DNA from: an uncultured Paracoccaceae bacterium
GTDB taxonomy: Bacteria > Pseudomonadota > Alphaproteobacteria > Rhodobacterales > Rhodobacteraceae
NCBI GenBank assembly: GCA_947493145.1
Contig: CANLPZ010000002.1
Coordinates: 705,364 to 769,363 of the forward strand
Length of the DNA stretch: 64,000 nucleotides
Reading direction: 5' to 3'
Below, in pieces: positions 8,125-16,180 of the stretch (position 1 is the stretch's first letter; each line of letters begins with the position of its first letter). Position numbers and translations under genes: made by a program. The notes beneath the pieces were generated by a model. It saw only the letters and a program-made list of their open reading frames with translations, was not told where the DNA came from and did not search any database.

Positions 8125-8470
8125 TGAAACCCCAACGTTTGAAATTTGATGTGTTTTACAGCAAAGGAAAATCCATTGACCAGTGTTGCGCAACAAAATT
8201 ACGCGGGGTTACATTTTTACTTCACTGTTCTTGCGTTCGTAAAAGTGCCTGATTTTGCTTAAAAAATAGAAATACACGCAAAAGGTGAAATTTCATTTTT
8301 ACGAAAAAATGAGGAATCTAGGTAGTTTTTCCCATATTATTGTTAGTAATCAGTGGTATAACGTTTTTTTGTATAAGGTGTGTTGTTACCTGTCCAAAAG
8401 GTTACCTGTACTAAAGGTTATGTTCCAATCGCGCCTAGCTTGCACGATACCTAGGTTGAAGGAGATCACA
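8125..8470. other. Long AT-rich divergent intergenic region
   Basis: This 346-base spacer lies between the oxidoreductase (minus) and XRE (plus) starts. No coding potential is seen. It is clearly AT-richer than its flanks, with homopolymer tracts around 8281-8375. It contains the 16-base tandem repeats at 8385-8416, and the pair CCTAG ... CCTAGG at 8434-8455 just before the XRE ribosome-binding site (AAGGAGA). It most likely holds the promoters and operators of both genes. Confidence 0.6.
8385..8416 (+). repeat. Two 16-base tandem repeats plus a partial third
   Basis: Units GTTACCTGTCCAAAAG (8385-8400) and GTTACCTGTACTAAAG (8401-8416) are followed by a partial GTTATGTTCC. A 16-base period is about one and a half helical turns. 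They lie 55-85 bases upstream of the XRE gene, as expected for tandem operator half-sites. Confidence 0.7.
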
Positions 8471-8842
8471 ATGAAACACCCAGTAGATGTTCACGTTGGC
8501 AAACGTATCCGTCATCGTCGTTGGATGGTCGGTATGACACAGCAACAGTTGGCAGAACAGGTTGGAATTAAATTCCAACAGATTCAAAAATATGAAACCG
8601 GAATGAATCGCGTGAGTGCGTCTCGTCTTTGGGACATCTCTGATGCTTTGGGCGTTCAAGTGGCCTTCTTTTTCGAAGGTATGAATGGCCAAGACGGCGT
8701 TGCATCCGCAACATCGAATGTTCCAGGTGACATTTTGGCCGATAAAGAGGCGCTTGAACTGGTGCGGTCATACTACGCGATCCCAGAAGAACAGCGTCGT
8801 CGTTTGTTCGATCTCGCGCGCGTTCTGTCAGACGCGGCATAA
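8471..8842 (+). CDS. XRE-family helix-turn-helix regulator
   Basis: The 123-residue protein has a Cro/CI-type helix-turn-helix at about residues 10-65 (VGKRIRHRRWMVGMTQQQLA, then VGIKFQQIQKYETGMNRVSA) and a short C-terminal helical region (EEQRRRLFDLARVLSDAA). This type is widespread and well conserved in Alphaproteobacteria. The start is set by an AAGGAGA ribosome-binding site; an upstream in-frame extension to 8285 falls in AT-rich non-coding sequence. The tandem repeats and CCTAGG palindrome upstream suggest self-regulation. The target genes cannot be read from the sequence. Confidence 0.93.
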   Translation: MKHPVDVHVGKRIRHRRWMVGMTQQQLAEQVGIKFQQIQKYETGMNRVSASRLWDISDALGVQVAFFFEGMNGQDGVASATSNVPGDILADKEALELVRSYYAIPEEQRRRLFDLARVLSDAA

Positions 8843-8923
8843 AAAACACTCGCGGATGTGCTGCCGCTTGACGGCTTGGCCTGTGGCGCGTTACCCGAAC
8901 GGGGAACAGTGACGAGGTCCGAT

Positions 8924-9739
8924 ATGCACAATCTAAATCCAGATGAGCAACGCGATATTCAACGCGTTGCTCATTTGCTTGCTGATGCAGCCCGACGTGA
9001 AACGTTAAAGTATTTTCGTGGGGCTGGTTTGGAAACCACCTCAAAACTCGATGCAGGATTTGATCCTGTCACCATCGCTGACCGCGCAAGCGAGGCAGCA
9101 ATGCGCGATATTCTGGCGGAGGAACGTCCGCAGGACGGCATTTTGGGCGAAGAATACGCCGCCAAACCAAGCGAAAACGGTCTGACATGGGTTTTGGACC
9201 CGATTGATGGCACACGCGGGTTTATTTCCGGAACGCCAACGTGGGGGGTTTTGATTTCCCTTAATGGGTCCGATGGTCCGATTTACGGCCTGATCGATCA
9301 GCCCTATATTGGGGAACGGTTCGAAGGTGGTTTTGACATCGCACAGGTTGCGGGTCCGATGGGGACCGTGGGGCTGGGCGTTTCTAAGACCAAAGTCCTT
9401 GGATCATCTACCATTTTAACCACATTTCCAGAAGTCGGGACCCAAGACGAAGGTCGCGCGTTTCATAATGTCGCAAAGCAATGCCAACTGACGCGCTATG
9501 GCATGGATTGTTATGGCTATGCTTTGCTTGCAGCAGGGCAGGTCGATTTGGTTATCGAAGCAGGATTGCAGCCCTATGATATTTGCGCCCCAATTGCGGT
9601 GATCAAGGCCGCAGGCGGTGTTATAACGGACTGGTCAGGCGGTCCTGCGCATAACGGTGGGCGATCACTTGCGGCGGCAACGCCAGAGCTGCATGCCGCT
9701 GCGATGGAGATTTTGCAGGCAGAGCTTGCGAAAGCCTAG
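8924..9739 (+). CDS. hisN: Inositol monophosphatase-family phosphatase, probably histidinol-phosphatase
   Basis: This 271-residue protein is a magnesium-dependent phosphatase of the IMPase fold. The metal ligands are visible: Glu76/Glu77 in GEEY, and DPIDGT at residues 92-97 with Asp92, Asp95 and Thr97. Near the C-terminus LQPYDICAPIAVIKAAGG is the counterpart of the WD-x-A motif. The wording DPIDGTRGFISG is typical of the HisN (non-PHP) histidinol-phosphate phosphatase of Alphaproteobacteria, the eighth step of histidine synthesis. A related sugar phosphatase is possible, since no other his gene is nearby. The ATG at 8924 is chosen over an upstream frame that reads back toward the XRE gene. 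Confidence 0.85.
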   Translation: MHNLNPDEQRDIQRVAHLLADAARRETLKYFRGAGLETTSKLDAGFDPVTIADRASEAAMRDILAEERPQDGILGEEYAAKPSENGLTWVLDPIDGTRGFISGTPTWGVLISLNGSDGPIYGLIDQPYIGERFEGGFDIAQVAGPMGTVGLGVSKTKVLGSSTILTTFPEVGTQDEGRAFHNVAKQCQLTRYGMDCYGYALLAAGQVDLVIEAGLQPYDICAPIAVIKAAGGVITDWSGGPAHNGGRSLAAATPELHAAAMEILQAELAKA

Positions 9740-9834
9740 CCGTTTCTGGCACAATACTTTGGTCACGAGTAGTTTGCCCTTTCCGTCGTGATTGTCATGT
9801 TTGAAACGGGCCGATGCATTCAGCGGAGGCCAAG

Positions 9835-11181
9835 ATGTTCAAACCACCTAAAATATTGATCCAAAACGCAGAATCGATCGTCACGATGGACGATCAGCGG
9901 CGTGAGCTGTCAGGATGTGATGTTCTGATTGAAGACGGGGCAATCGTTGACATCGGTGCAAATTTGGATGGGGCAGGGTGCGAGACGTTACATGCGGATG
10001 GGTGTGTCGTAACCCCAGGGTTGGTCAACACGCATCATCATTTGTACCAGTCGCTGACCCGCGCCGTACCCGGGGCCCAAGACGCGCTGCTGTTTGGGTG
10101 GTTGCAACGGTTGTATCCAATCTGGGCTCGGTTTGGTCCTGACGAAATGCGCGTTTCGGCGATGGTTGGCCTTGCAGAGCTGGCTTTGTCTGGCTGCACC
10201 ACCAGTTCCGACCATTTGTACCTTTATCCCAATGGCGCGCGTTTGGACGATACCATCGATGCTGCGCAGGCTGTTGGGGTGCGGTTTCATCCGACCCGTG
10301 GCGCGATGAGCATTGGCGAAAGCGACGGTGGTTTGCCACCTGATGCTTTGGTCGAACGCGAAGACGATATTCTGAACGACAGCATTCGTGTGATCGACCA
10401 ATTCCACGACCCGTCCGACGGCGCGATGATACGGGTCGGTGTTGCGCCGTGTTCCCCATTTTCGGTGTCGCGCGAATTGATGCGCGACGCTGCGATCCTT
10501 GCACGGGACAAAGGTGTCATGATGCACACGCATCTGGCTGAAAACGACGAAGATGTGGCATATTCGTTAGAAAAATTCGGCTGCCGTCCTGGTGAATACG
10601 CACAGGACTTAGGGTGGGTCGGACAGGACGTGTGGCACGCCCATTGTGTTAAATTAGACGGGCAAGAGATTGATTTGTTTTCGAAAACAAAAACCGGTGT
10701 TGCACATTGCCCGTGTTCAAATTGCCGTCTTGGGTCGGGGATTGCGCCGGTGCGTGCAATGCGTGATGCGGGTGTTCCCGTTGGTCTGGGCGTCGACGGG
10801 TCCGCGTCAAATGATATTGCGAATTTGATGAATGAAACGCGCCAAACAATGCTGTTGCAACGCGTATCGTTGGGGGCGGATGCTATGTCTGCCCGTGAAG
10901 CACTGGAAATTGCGACGCGCGGCGGGGCAGAGGTTTTAGGTCGCAATGACATCGGGCAAATTGCCGTTGGAAAACGTGCTGATATTGCTGTTTGGGACAT
11001 GCGAGGAGTAGCTTCCGCAGGCACGTGGGACCCCGTGGCATTGGTGCTGGCTGGCCCGAACCAAGTGCGCGATCTTTTCGTTGAGGGGCGCCAAATCGTT
11101 TCAGGTGGCCATGTAACGAGTATCGATTTGCCAAGAACCATCGAAAGACAGAACAAAATGGCACTTAACCTCACGTCATAA
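9835..11181 (+). CDS. 8-oxoguanine deaminase (amidohydrolase superfamily)
   Basis: This 448-residue metal-dependent hydrolase of the TrzN/AtzB-like subgroup probably converts 8-oxoguanine to urate or related products in purine salvage or detoxification. Motifs in order: metal-binding NTHHHL (His67, His69), a His in MMHTHLAEND, WHAHCVKLD, the HCPCSNCRLGSG segment and metal Asp in GLGVDGSASND. HCPCSNCRLGSG and GLGVDGSASND are, as I recall, hallmarks of the 8-oxoguanine deaminase branch. The start at 9835 is chosen for a GGAGG site five bases upstream; the ATG at 9814 has none. A guanine deaminase lies 550 bases downstream on the other strand, which supports a purine theme. Confidence 0.85.
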   Translation: MFKPPKILIQNAESIVTMDDQRRELSGCDVLIEDGAIVDIGANLDGAGCETLHADGCVVTPGLVNTHHHLYQSLTRAVPGAQDALLFGWLQRLYPIWARFGPDEMRVSAMVGLAELALSGCTTSSDHLYLYPNGARLDDTIDAAQAVGVRFHPTRGAMSIGESDGGLPPDALVEREDDILNDSIRVIDQFHDPSDGAMIRVGVAPCSPFSVSRELMRDAAILARDKGVMMHTHLAENDEDVAYSLEKFGCRPGEYAQDLGWVGQDVWHAHCVKLDGQEIDLFSKTKTGVAHCPCSNCRLGSGIAPVRAMRDAGVPVGLGVDGSASNDIANLMNETRQTMLLQRVSLGADAMSAREALEIATRGGAEVLGRNDIGQIAVGKRADIAVWDMRGVASAGTWDPVALVLAGPNQVRDLFVEGRQIVSGGHVTSIDLPRTIERQNKMALNLTS

Positions 11182-11242
11182 TTAAGCCTAAGTATAGAAA
11201 TATATGACATGCGATGACAGCAGGAACGTGAATGAGGCACTT

Positions 11243-11719
11243 ATGACTATTTTAAAGATTACTCCAATTCTCGCAGCACTTGCATTGGCTGCATGTGGCG
11301 GAACGTCGACCCCTGTGACGACCAGTTCGGCCCCAGCCGTTGCTTCGCAAATGGTTGGCCAAGATATTGGACCATTGTTAAATGCGGATCGAAACGCGCG
11401 TGGATTGGGTTCTTTGCGCCTGAATCCACTGTTGTCAAAGGCGGCTGCGTTGCATGCGGCGGATATGAACGCGAATAATTTCTTTTCGCACAGCGGGTCG
11501 AATGGATCCAAGATTTCGCAACGGGTGTCGGCACAAGGGTATTGTTGGCGCGCGGTTGCTGAAAACATTGAACAGGGATCAAAGTCAGAGGCAGAGGTCC
11601 ACAATCGCTGGATGGGATCACCTGGTCACTTTGCAAACAACATGAACGCCAAAGTCACGGAATATGGTTTGGGAAAATCTGACGACTATTGGGTGCTATT
11701 GCTGGCCAAACCTTGTTAG
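11243..11719 (+). CDS. CAP/SCP-domain lipoprotein
   Basis: The 158-residue product begins MTILKITPILAALALAACGG, a lipoprotein signal with Cys18. The mature part is a CAP (PF00188-like) domain: LLNADRNARGLGSLRLNPLL, then AALHAADMNANNFFSHSG, AENIEQG, and WMGSPGHFANNMN, with the paired His residues of the CAP cavity (SHSG and GHFANN). Bacterial CAP proteins are secreted or envelope-bound, and their activity is mostly unknown. The final Cys (LLLAKPC) may pair with the Cys in QGYCWRAV. The gene sits between the two purine deaminase genes, with no evident functional link. Confidence 0.9.
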   Translation: MTILKITPILAALALAACGGTSTPVTTSSAPAVASQMVGQDIGPLLNADRNARGLGSLRLNPLLSKAAALHAADMNANNFFSHSGSNGSKISQRVSAQGYCWRAVAENIEQGSKSEAEVHNRWMGSPGHFANNMNAKVTEYGLGKSDDYWVLLLAKPC

Positions 11720-11728
11720 GGGCACGGG

Positions 11729-13021
11729 CTAGCTCACCTCAGATCCGTTAACCCAAACCGACCGAATGGCGCGGTCATCCCCCATCATGATGGTTGGGAA
11801 GATCGCGCTCCATTCGTCCTTTGCCGCCGCATACCGTTGTTCAATCGCGCGGGTTGAGGCAAGATCGATCACAACAAGATCGGCCTCTAAGTCTTTGTCT
11901 ATATTTCCAATTTTATCATCCATATGTAGGCTGCGTGCGGACCCAACAGTTGCCAGCCACAGCAATTGTGATGGATGGATTGCCGTACCGTGCAACTGCC
12001 CGATTTCATACGCAGCTGCCATCGTGCGCAACATTGAAAATGACGACCCACCGCCAGTATCTGTTGCCAAACCCACGCGATGCCCTGTTCCCGCCAATCC
12101 CATCAGATCAAACAGACCCGACCCGATGAAGGTATTTGAAGTTGGGCAATGTACGATGCCCGCGTTCAACTCCTTTAACCGGTCGATTTCACGCGGCTCC
12201 AAATGGATCGCATGACCGTACAGTCCCTTGGCCCCCAACAGGCCAAATTGTTCATATGTGTCCAAATAATCTCGGGCGTTCGGAAACAGCTCGCGAACCC
12301 ATGTAATTTCGTCCGTTTGCTCGGACAAATGGGTTTGCATTAAACAGCTTGGATGCTCCGCCCAAAGCGCGCCCATCGCCGCCAATTGATCCGGTGTCGA
12401 CGTGGGCGAAAACCGCGGTGTGATTGCATATTCTGCGCGGCCACGTTTGTGCCAACGATCCAATAATGTCTTGCTGTCGTCATAGGCAGATTGCGCCGTG
12501 TCACACAGCCCGTCAGGTGCATTGCGATCCATGCACGTTTTACCTGCAACGACCCGCATTTGCCGTGCCTCTGCTTGGGTGAAAAACGCATCGACGCTTT
12601 GGGGGTGGATGGTGCAATAGCTTGCAACTGATGTTGTACCATGTGCCAGTGCTAAATCGAGGTAACGTCCAGCAATATCAGTGGCATAGTCGTCATTGTT
12701 AAACTTCATTTCCTCTGGAAACGTATACCCGTTCAACCAATCGATAAGCCGCTTTCCCCAGCTCGCTATGATCGCGGTTTGTGGGTAATGAACATGCGCG
12801 TCCACAAAACCCGCCATGATCAAGTCCGACCCATAGTCGCGAACATCGGCCTGTGGAAACTTTGCCACGACGATATCCGCCTCTCCGTGATCAAGAATTT
12901 TGCCATCCGCCATGGCCACGGCCCCACGGGACTTAAAATCGATCGCGTCGCCCCAATTGCCCAAAAACGGGTTTGAGGAAAACCGCAATGTTTGTCCTTT
13001 GAGCACTGTGACTTGGGTCAT
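11729..13021 (-). CDS. guaD: Guanine deaminase
   Basis: This 430-residue zinc amidohydrolase converts guanine to xanthine and ammonia in purine catabolism. Visible motifs: FVDAHVHYPQ (zinc His76 and His78), the substrate-contact region SWGKRLIDWLNGYTFPEE, the MQTHLSEQ histidine, YGHAIHL, HCPTSNTFIGSGLFDL and the zinc Asp in GLATDTGGG. These are all standard for bacterial GuaD and the length is normal. The start at 13021 follows an AAGGAAG ribosome-binding site; the longer frame upstream lacks family sequence. It is divergent from mgtE and convergent with the CAP lipoprotein gene, so it is probably transcribed alone. Confidence 0.95.
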   Translation of the reverse strand: MTQVTVLKGQTLRFSSNPFLGNWGDAIDFKSRGAVAMADGKILDHGEADIVVAKFPQADVRDYGSDLIMAGFVDAHVHYPQTAIIASWGKRLIDWLNGYTFPEEMKFNNDDYATDIAGRYLDLALAHGTTSVASYCTIHPQSVDAFFTQAEARQMRVVAGKTCMDRNAPDGLCDTAQSAYDDSKTLLDRWHKRGRAEYAITPRFSPTSTPDQLAAMGALWAEHPSCLMQTHLSEQTDEITWVRELFPNARDYLDTYEQFGLLGAKGLYGHAIHLEPREIDRLKELNAGIVHCPTSNTFIGSGLFDLMGLAGTGHRVGLATDTGGGSSFSMLRTMAAAYEIGQLHGTAIHPSQLLWLATVGSARSLHMDDKIGNIDKDLEADLVVIDLASTRAIEQRYAAAKDEWSAIFPTIMMGDDRAIRSVWVNGSEVS

Positions 13022-13139
13022 GATGACTTCCTTTTTGACGCACCATTTAATCACCAGCAACACAACAGGTAAACCGAATATTGGCGTTGCGGGACCGTCG
13101 CTTTGCTTTATGTTACGCGTAACGCAGGCAGGACGAATT

Positions 13140-14513
13140 ATGAACGTCGAAACGCAAACCATCGAAGAAGACGTCTATGAGCTTGATGCCAAATTGGTGT
13201 CGCGTATTCGTGATTCTATTGCGGCTCATGACGCTGATGCGATCCATGAGATTTTTGATCCCATGCACCCCGCTGATTTGGCGGATGTGTTGGAACAAAT
13301 TCCAGATGCGGATCGCGCGATTCTGTTGGACCTTTGGCAGGGCGGTGTTGACGCCGAGGTCCTGACCGAAGTTGACGAAGCGCTGCGCGAAGAACTGATT
13401 GACAGTTTGGAACCTGCCGAGCTTGCTGAAGCTGTTCGTGACCTTGAATCCGATGATGTCGTTGATCTTGTCGAAGATTTGGAAACTCCGCAACAAGAGG
13501 CGGTCCTTGATGCGCTAGATGATGTGGATCGTGCGGCGGTCGAACAGGCGCTTAGCTACCCAGAGGATTCCGCCGGCCGTTTGATGCAGCGCGAAGTCGT
13601 CATGGCGCCCGCACATTGGAACGTTGGCCAAGCCATCGACCATTTGCGCCGCCAAGACGATTTGCCCGAACAGTTTTACCACATAATCTTGATCGATCCA
13701 CGCCAACGACCCGTTGGGTATGTGACATTGGGCAAGCTGATGTCGGCCAAACGCGCAGTTCCGTTGATTGACATTCAAGAGGATAGTTTCCGCACGATTC
13801 CGGTCACGCAAGACGAAGAGGACGTGGCCTATGCGTTTAATCAATACCACTTGATTTCCGCGCCCGTCGTCGACGAAGAAGACCGCTTGGTTGGCGTCAT
13901 TACCATCGATGACGCGATGATTGTGTTGGAAGGTGAGGCCGAAGAAGACCTGTTGCGCCTTGCGGGGGTGGGCGAGGGATCGTTGACCGACCGCGTTATT
14001 GAAACGACACGACAACGCCTGCCGTGGCTGGCAGTGAATTTGGTCACGGCCATTCTTGCCTCGCTTGTCATTGCGCAGTTTGGCGCAACGATTGAACAAC
14101 TCGTGGCGTTGGCTGTGTTGATGCCGATCGTGGCCTCGATGGGGGGCAACGCGGGAACGCAATCCCTGACGGTTGCGGTGCGTGCCATTGCGACGAAAGA
14201 TTTGACCGCATCCAACATGTGGCGCGTGATCCGACGGGAGGCTTTGGTCGGTCTCGCAAACGGGATTATTTTCGCGATTGTCATGGGGATCATCGGCATG
14301 GTGTGGTTTGGGTCGCCCTTGTTAGGGATCGTGATCGCTGTGGCGATGGTGATCAATTTGGTGGTTGCTGGACTTGCTGGAACATTGGTTCCTGTTTTGT
14401 TGGAACGGCTTGGAATTGATCCGGCTTTGGCGTCAGGTGCGTTTGTAACAACCGTGACAGATGTTGTTGGTTTCTTTGCCTTTTTGGGGCTTGCAGCGTG
14501 GGTTTTGGTATGA
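13140..14513 (+). CDS. mgtE: Magnesium transporter MgtE
   Basis: This 457-residue inner-membrane protein has the full MgtE plan. An N-terminal acidic helical domain (MHPADLADVLEQIPDADRAI and following repeats) leads into a CBS-domain pair (about residues 135-260, AYAFNQYHLISAPVVDEEDR), a plug helix and five transmembrane helices. The pore signatures MGGNAGTQSLTVAVRAIA and DPALASGAFVTTVTDVVG are both present. The CBS and N domains sense intracellular Mg2+ and gate the channel. An upstream ATG at 13110 is possible. The stop overlaps the start of the next gene (ATGA), an unusual pairing with a folate enzyme. No M-box riboswitch is evident in the 118-base leader. Confidence 0.96.
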   Translation: MNVETQTIEEDVYELDAKLVSRIRDSIAAHDADAIHEIFDPMHPADLADVLEQIPDADRAILLDLWQGGVDAEVLTEVDEALREELIDSLEPAELAEAVRDLESDDVVDLVEDLETPQQEAVLDALDDVDRAAVEQALSYPEDSAGRLMQREVVMAPAHWNVGQAIDHLRRQDDLPEQFYHIILIDPRQRPVGYVTLGKLMSAKRAVPLIDIQEDSFRTIPVTQDEEDVAYAFNQYHLISAPVVDEEDRLVGVITIDDAMIVLEGEAEEDLLRLAGVGEGSLTDRVIETTRQRLPWLAVNLVTAILASLVIAQFGATIEQLVALAVLMPIVASMGGNAGTQSLTVAVRAIATKDLTASNMWRVIRREALVGLANGIIFAIVMGIIGMVWFGSPLLGIVIAVAMVINLVVAGLAGTLVPVLLERLGIDPALASGAFVTTVTDVVGFFAFLGLAAWVLV

Positions 14514-15094
14514 CGCTGAGCGAACAAAAAAATGCGGCGCGCAAAGCTGCATTCGCCCGTCGCAAAGACGCGTTTGCGTCGGCTGGCGCGGGTAAAGCGG
14601 GGCTTTTATCCGAATTTTTAGCAGGACACCGCGGCGTTCCAGTTGCCGGATATATGCCGATCCGCACTGAAATCGATCCATTACCGGCCATGGCCGAAGC
14701 CGCCGCATATGGCCCTGTTGGCGTTCCCGTTATACGGGGCGATGGGCAACCCTTGGTGTTTTCCGCTTGGGAGCCAGAAACAGAAATGGTCAATGGTCCG
14801 TTTGGTGCGCAGGTGCCCGCGGTTGAGACTTTGATTGTACCAGAGATTGTTGTTGTGCCACTGGTTGCCTTTGATCGTACGGGAAACCGTCTTGGGTATG
14901 GCGGCGGGTTTTACGACCGAACATTGGAAAAATTACGCGATGCACAGCCAACCTTTGCTGTTGGTTTTGCCTTCGCCGCACAAGAGGCACCAGCAGGTGC
15001 CTCGGTCGCAGATGGCGGATTGCCAATGGAGCCAACGGATCAACCGTTAGATCTGATTATCACCGAAAAAGAAGTGATTACGCCGCAAGGCTAA
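14510..15094 (+). CDS. 5-formyltetrahydrofolate cyclo-ligase
   Basis: This 194-residue enzyme makes 5,10-methenyl-THF from 5-formyl-THF with ATP, recycling a dead-end folate. The family signature near the C-terminus, PLVAFDRTGNRLGYGGGFYD, is complete: the GYGGGFYD loop binds ATP and substrate. The upstream region GYMPIRTEIDPLPAM is also typical. Its ATG overlaps the mgtE stop by four bases, so it depends on translational coupling. YmdB-family and copper-chaperone genes follow on either strand. Length and reading frame are normal. Confidence 0.93.
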   Translation: MTLSEQKNAARKAAFARRKDAFASAGAGKAGLLSEFLAGHRGVPVAGYMPIRTEIDPLPAMAEAAAYGPVGVPVIRGDGQPLVFSAWEPETEMVNGPFGAQVPAVETLIVPEIVVVPLVAFDRTGNRLGYGGGFYDRTLEKLRDAQPTFAVGFAFAAQEAPAGASVADGGLPMEPTDQPLDLIITEKEVITPQG

Positions 15095-15113
15095 CCCTTA
15101 CGGCGCCAGTGAT

Positions 15114-15659
15114 TTAGTGATGCGAATGGGCGTCGCCGCCATGATCATGGTCGGAATGACCCGCGTCGCCATGATCCATTTTGCTGTGGTCCATGTCGCT
15201 GTGAATGGCATCCTCAAACTTCGGAAGATCCGCGCGTTTGACGACTTTAAATTCGACGTCAACGTCGCCTGCGTTTTCGAAAACCAATGTTGCTTGGACC
15301 ATTTCACCGGCCTCGAACGGATCCCCGTTTAACCCCATAAACATGATATGTTTGCCGCCTGGCTGAAACGAAATGCTGCCATGGGCCGGCACCTCGATGG
15401 TTTCGACATGGAACATGCGTGCCACGCCATCCGTAATTTCGGTGTCGTGCATCATGACCCGTGGGAATTCTGCATGAACCGCGGTAAGCACATCAGGTTG
15501 GTCACTGTGATTGGTAATCACCATGTACCCTGCACCTGTTCGCGCCGTTTTCAAAGTTTCAATTGAAACGGCTTGGGTGATTTCGATGTTGTGGTCCGTG
15601 TCGGCAAACCCCGCAAAGGGCGTAACGGCGAGGATGGTCGCAAATGTTAGATATTTCAT
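15114..15659 (-). CDS. Periplasmic copper chaperone, PCu(A)C family, with His-rich tail
   Basis: The 181-residue protein has a Sec signal (cleavage near AGFA|DTD) and a PCu(A)C domain that delivers Cu(I) to the CuA site of cytochrome oxidase. The ligand pattern is visible: MMHDTEITDGVARM supplies His and Met, and PGGKHIMFMGL supplies the HxM motif. After the domain comes a tail of about 29 residues with nine His and two Met interleaved with Asp, Ser and Gly, a probable extra metal-binding segment. The next minus-strand gene upstream, 56 bases away, encodes a small exported protein probably in the same transcript. Confidence 0.93.
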   Translation of the reverse strand: MKYLTFATILAVTPFAGFADTDHNIEITQAVSIETLKTARTGAGYMVITNHSDQPDVLTAVHAEFPRVMMHDTEITDGVARMFHVETIEVPAHGSISFQPGGKHIMFMGLNGDPFEAGEMVQATLVFENAGDVDVEFKVVKRADLPKFEDAIHSDMDHSKMDHGDAGHSDHDHGGDAHSHH

Positions 15660-15715
15660 AGTATTTCCTGTGTATGCTGGCAAATCGCCCGCGTTGTTGT
15701 TGAATTTTGTAAAGT

Positions 15716-16078
15716 TCAAACAGGAAAAGGGGGTGCGCGTGTTGGTGGGGTTCTGTGAAACGCTGCGCGAAAATCTGGGTCCTTTGCAATTTCATTCTGT
15801 CCCGCGTCGATCGGTGTGTTGAAACGCGTGAAATCATTGGGGCTGGGCGGGAAATCCGTGAACTCAAATCCCAACAAACATGGTTTTGTTTCTGTTTGCG
15901 CCTCTCCGACGGGATTTCCATCTGCATCGATCGTTAAGGTCACCATTTCGGTGCCAGTACAGATCGTCATCACCATCCATTTGCCGGACACCGCGCCATA
16001 GGCCGCTGCGATTTGCGGCAGCAACAGCGCAAGCAAAATCGTCCAAACGGCGGTGATATGACGGATGCGGGTCAACAT
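15716..16078 (-). CDS. Small exported protein, DUF2946-like, next to copper chaperone
   Basis: The 120-residue product has an N-terminal signal or membrane segment (AVWTILLALLLPQIAAAYG) and a mature part with two isolated Cys (TICTGTEMVTL and TKPCLLGF). It ends in a Pro/Arg-rich tail (RTPPTRAPPFPV). The layout (a short TM, a CT-G segment, a second Cys site, a Pro-rich end) resembles DUF2946 proteins, which often accompany copper genes, but the usual CPxC pair is not present. It lies 56 bases upstream of the PCu(A)C gene on the same strand, so a role in copper handling is plausible but unproven. Confidence 0.6.
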   Translation of the reverse strand: MLTRIRHITAVWTILLALLLPQIAAAYGAVSGKWMVMTICTGTEMVTLTIDADGNPVGEAQTETKPCLLGFEFTDFPPSPNDFTRFNTPIDAGQNEIAKDPDFRAAFHRTPPTRAPPFPV

Positions 16079-16180
16079 GGCGCTGATCTAATCCAGCGCA
16101 TTGGCCTGTGCAAGACAAAGCCCCTTAAATGCGGCAAGATGGCTTGTCTTTCGGCAGATTGCGGCCTAGGGCTGTTACCC

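Noticed and set aside
10287..11240. 317-codon frame antisense to the 8-oxoguanine deaminase
   Set aside because: The opposite strand carries complete deaminase motifs; the antisense reading is rich in Ser, Pro and Arg and looks like a shadow.
13841..14527. 228-codon frame antisense to mgtE
   Set aside because: The Thr/Ile/Ala-rich reading is the expected reverse of membrane-helix codons.
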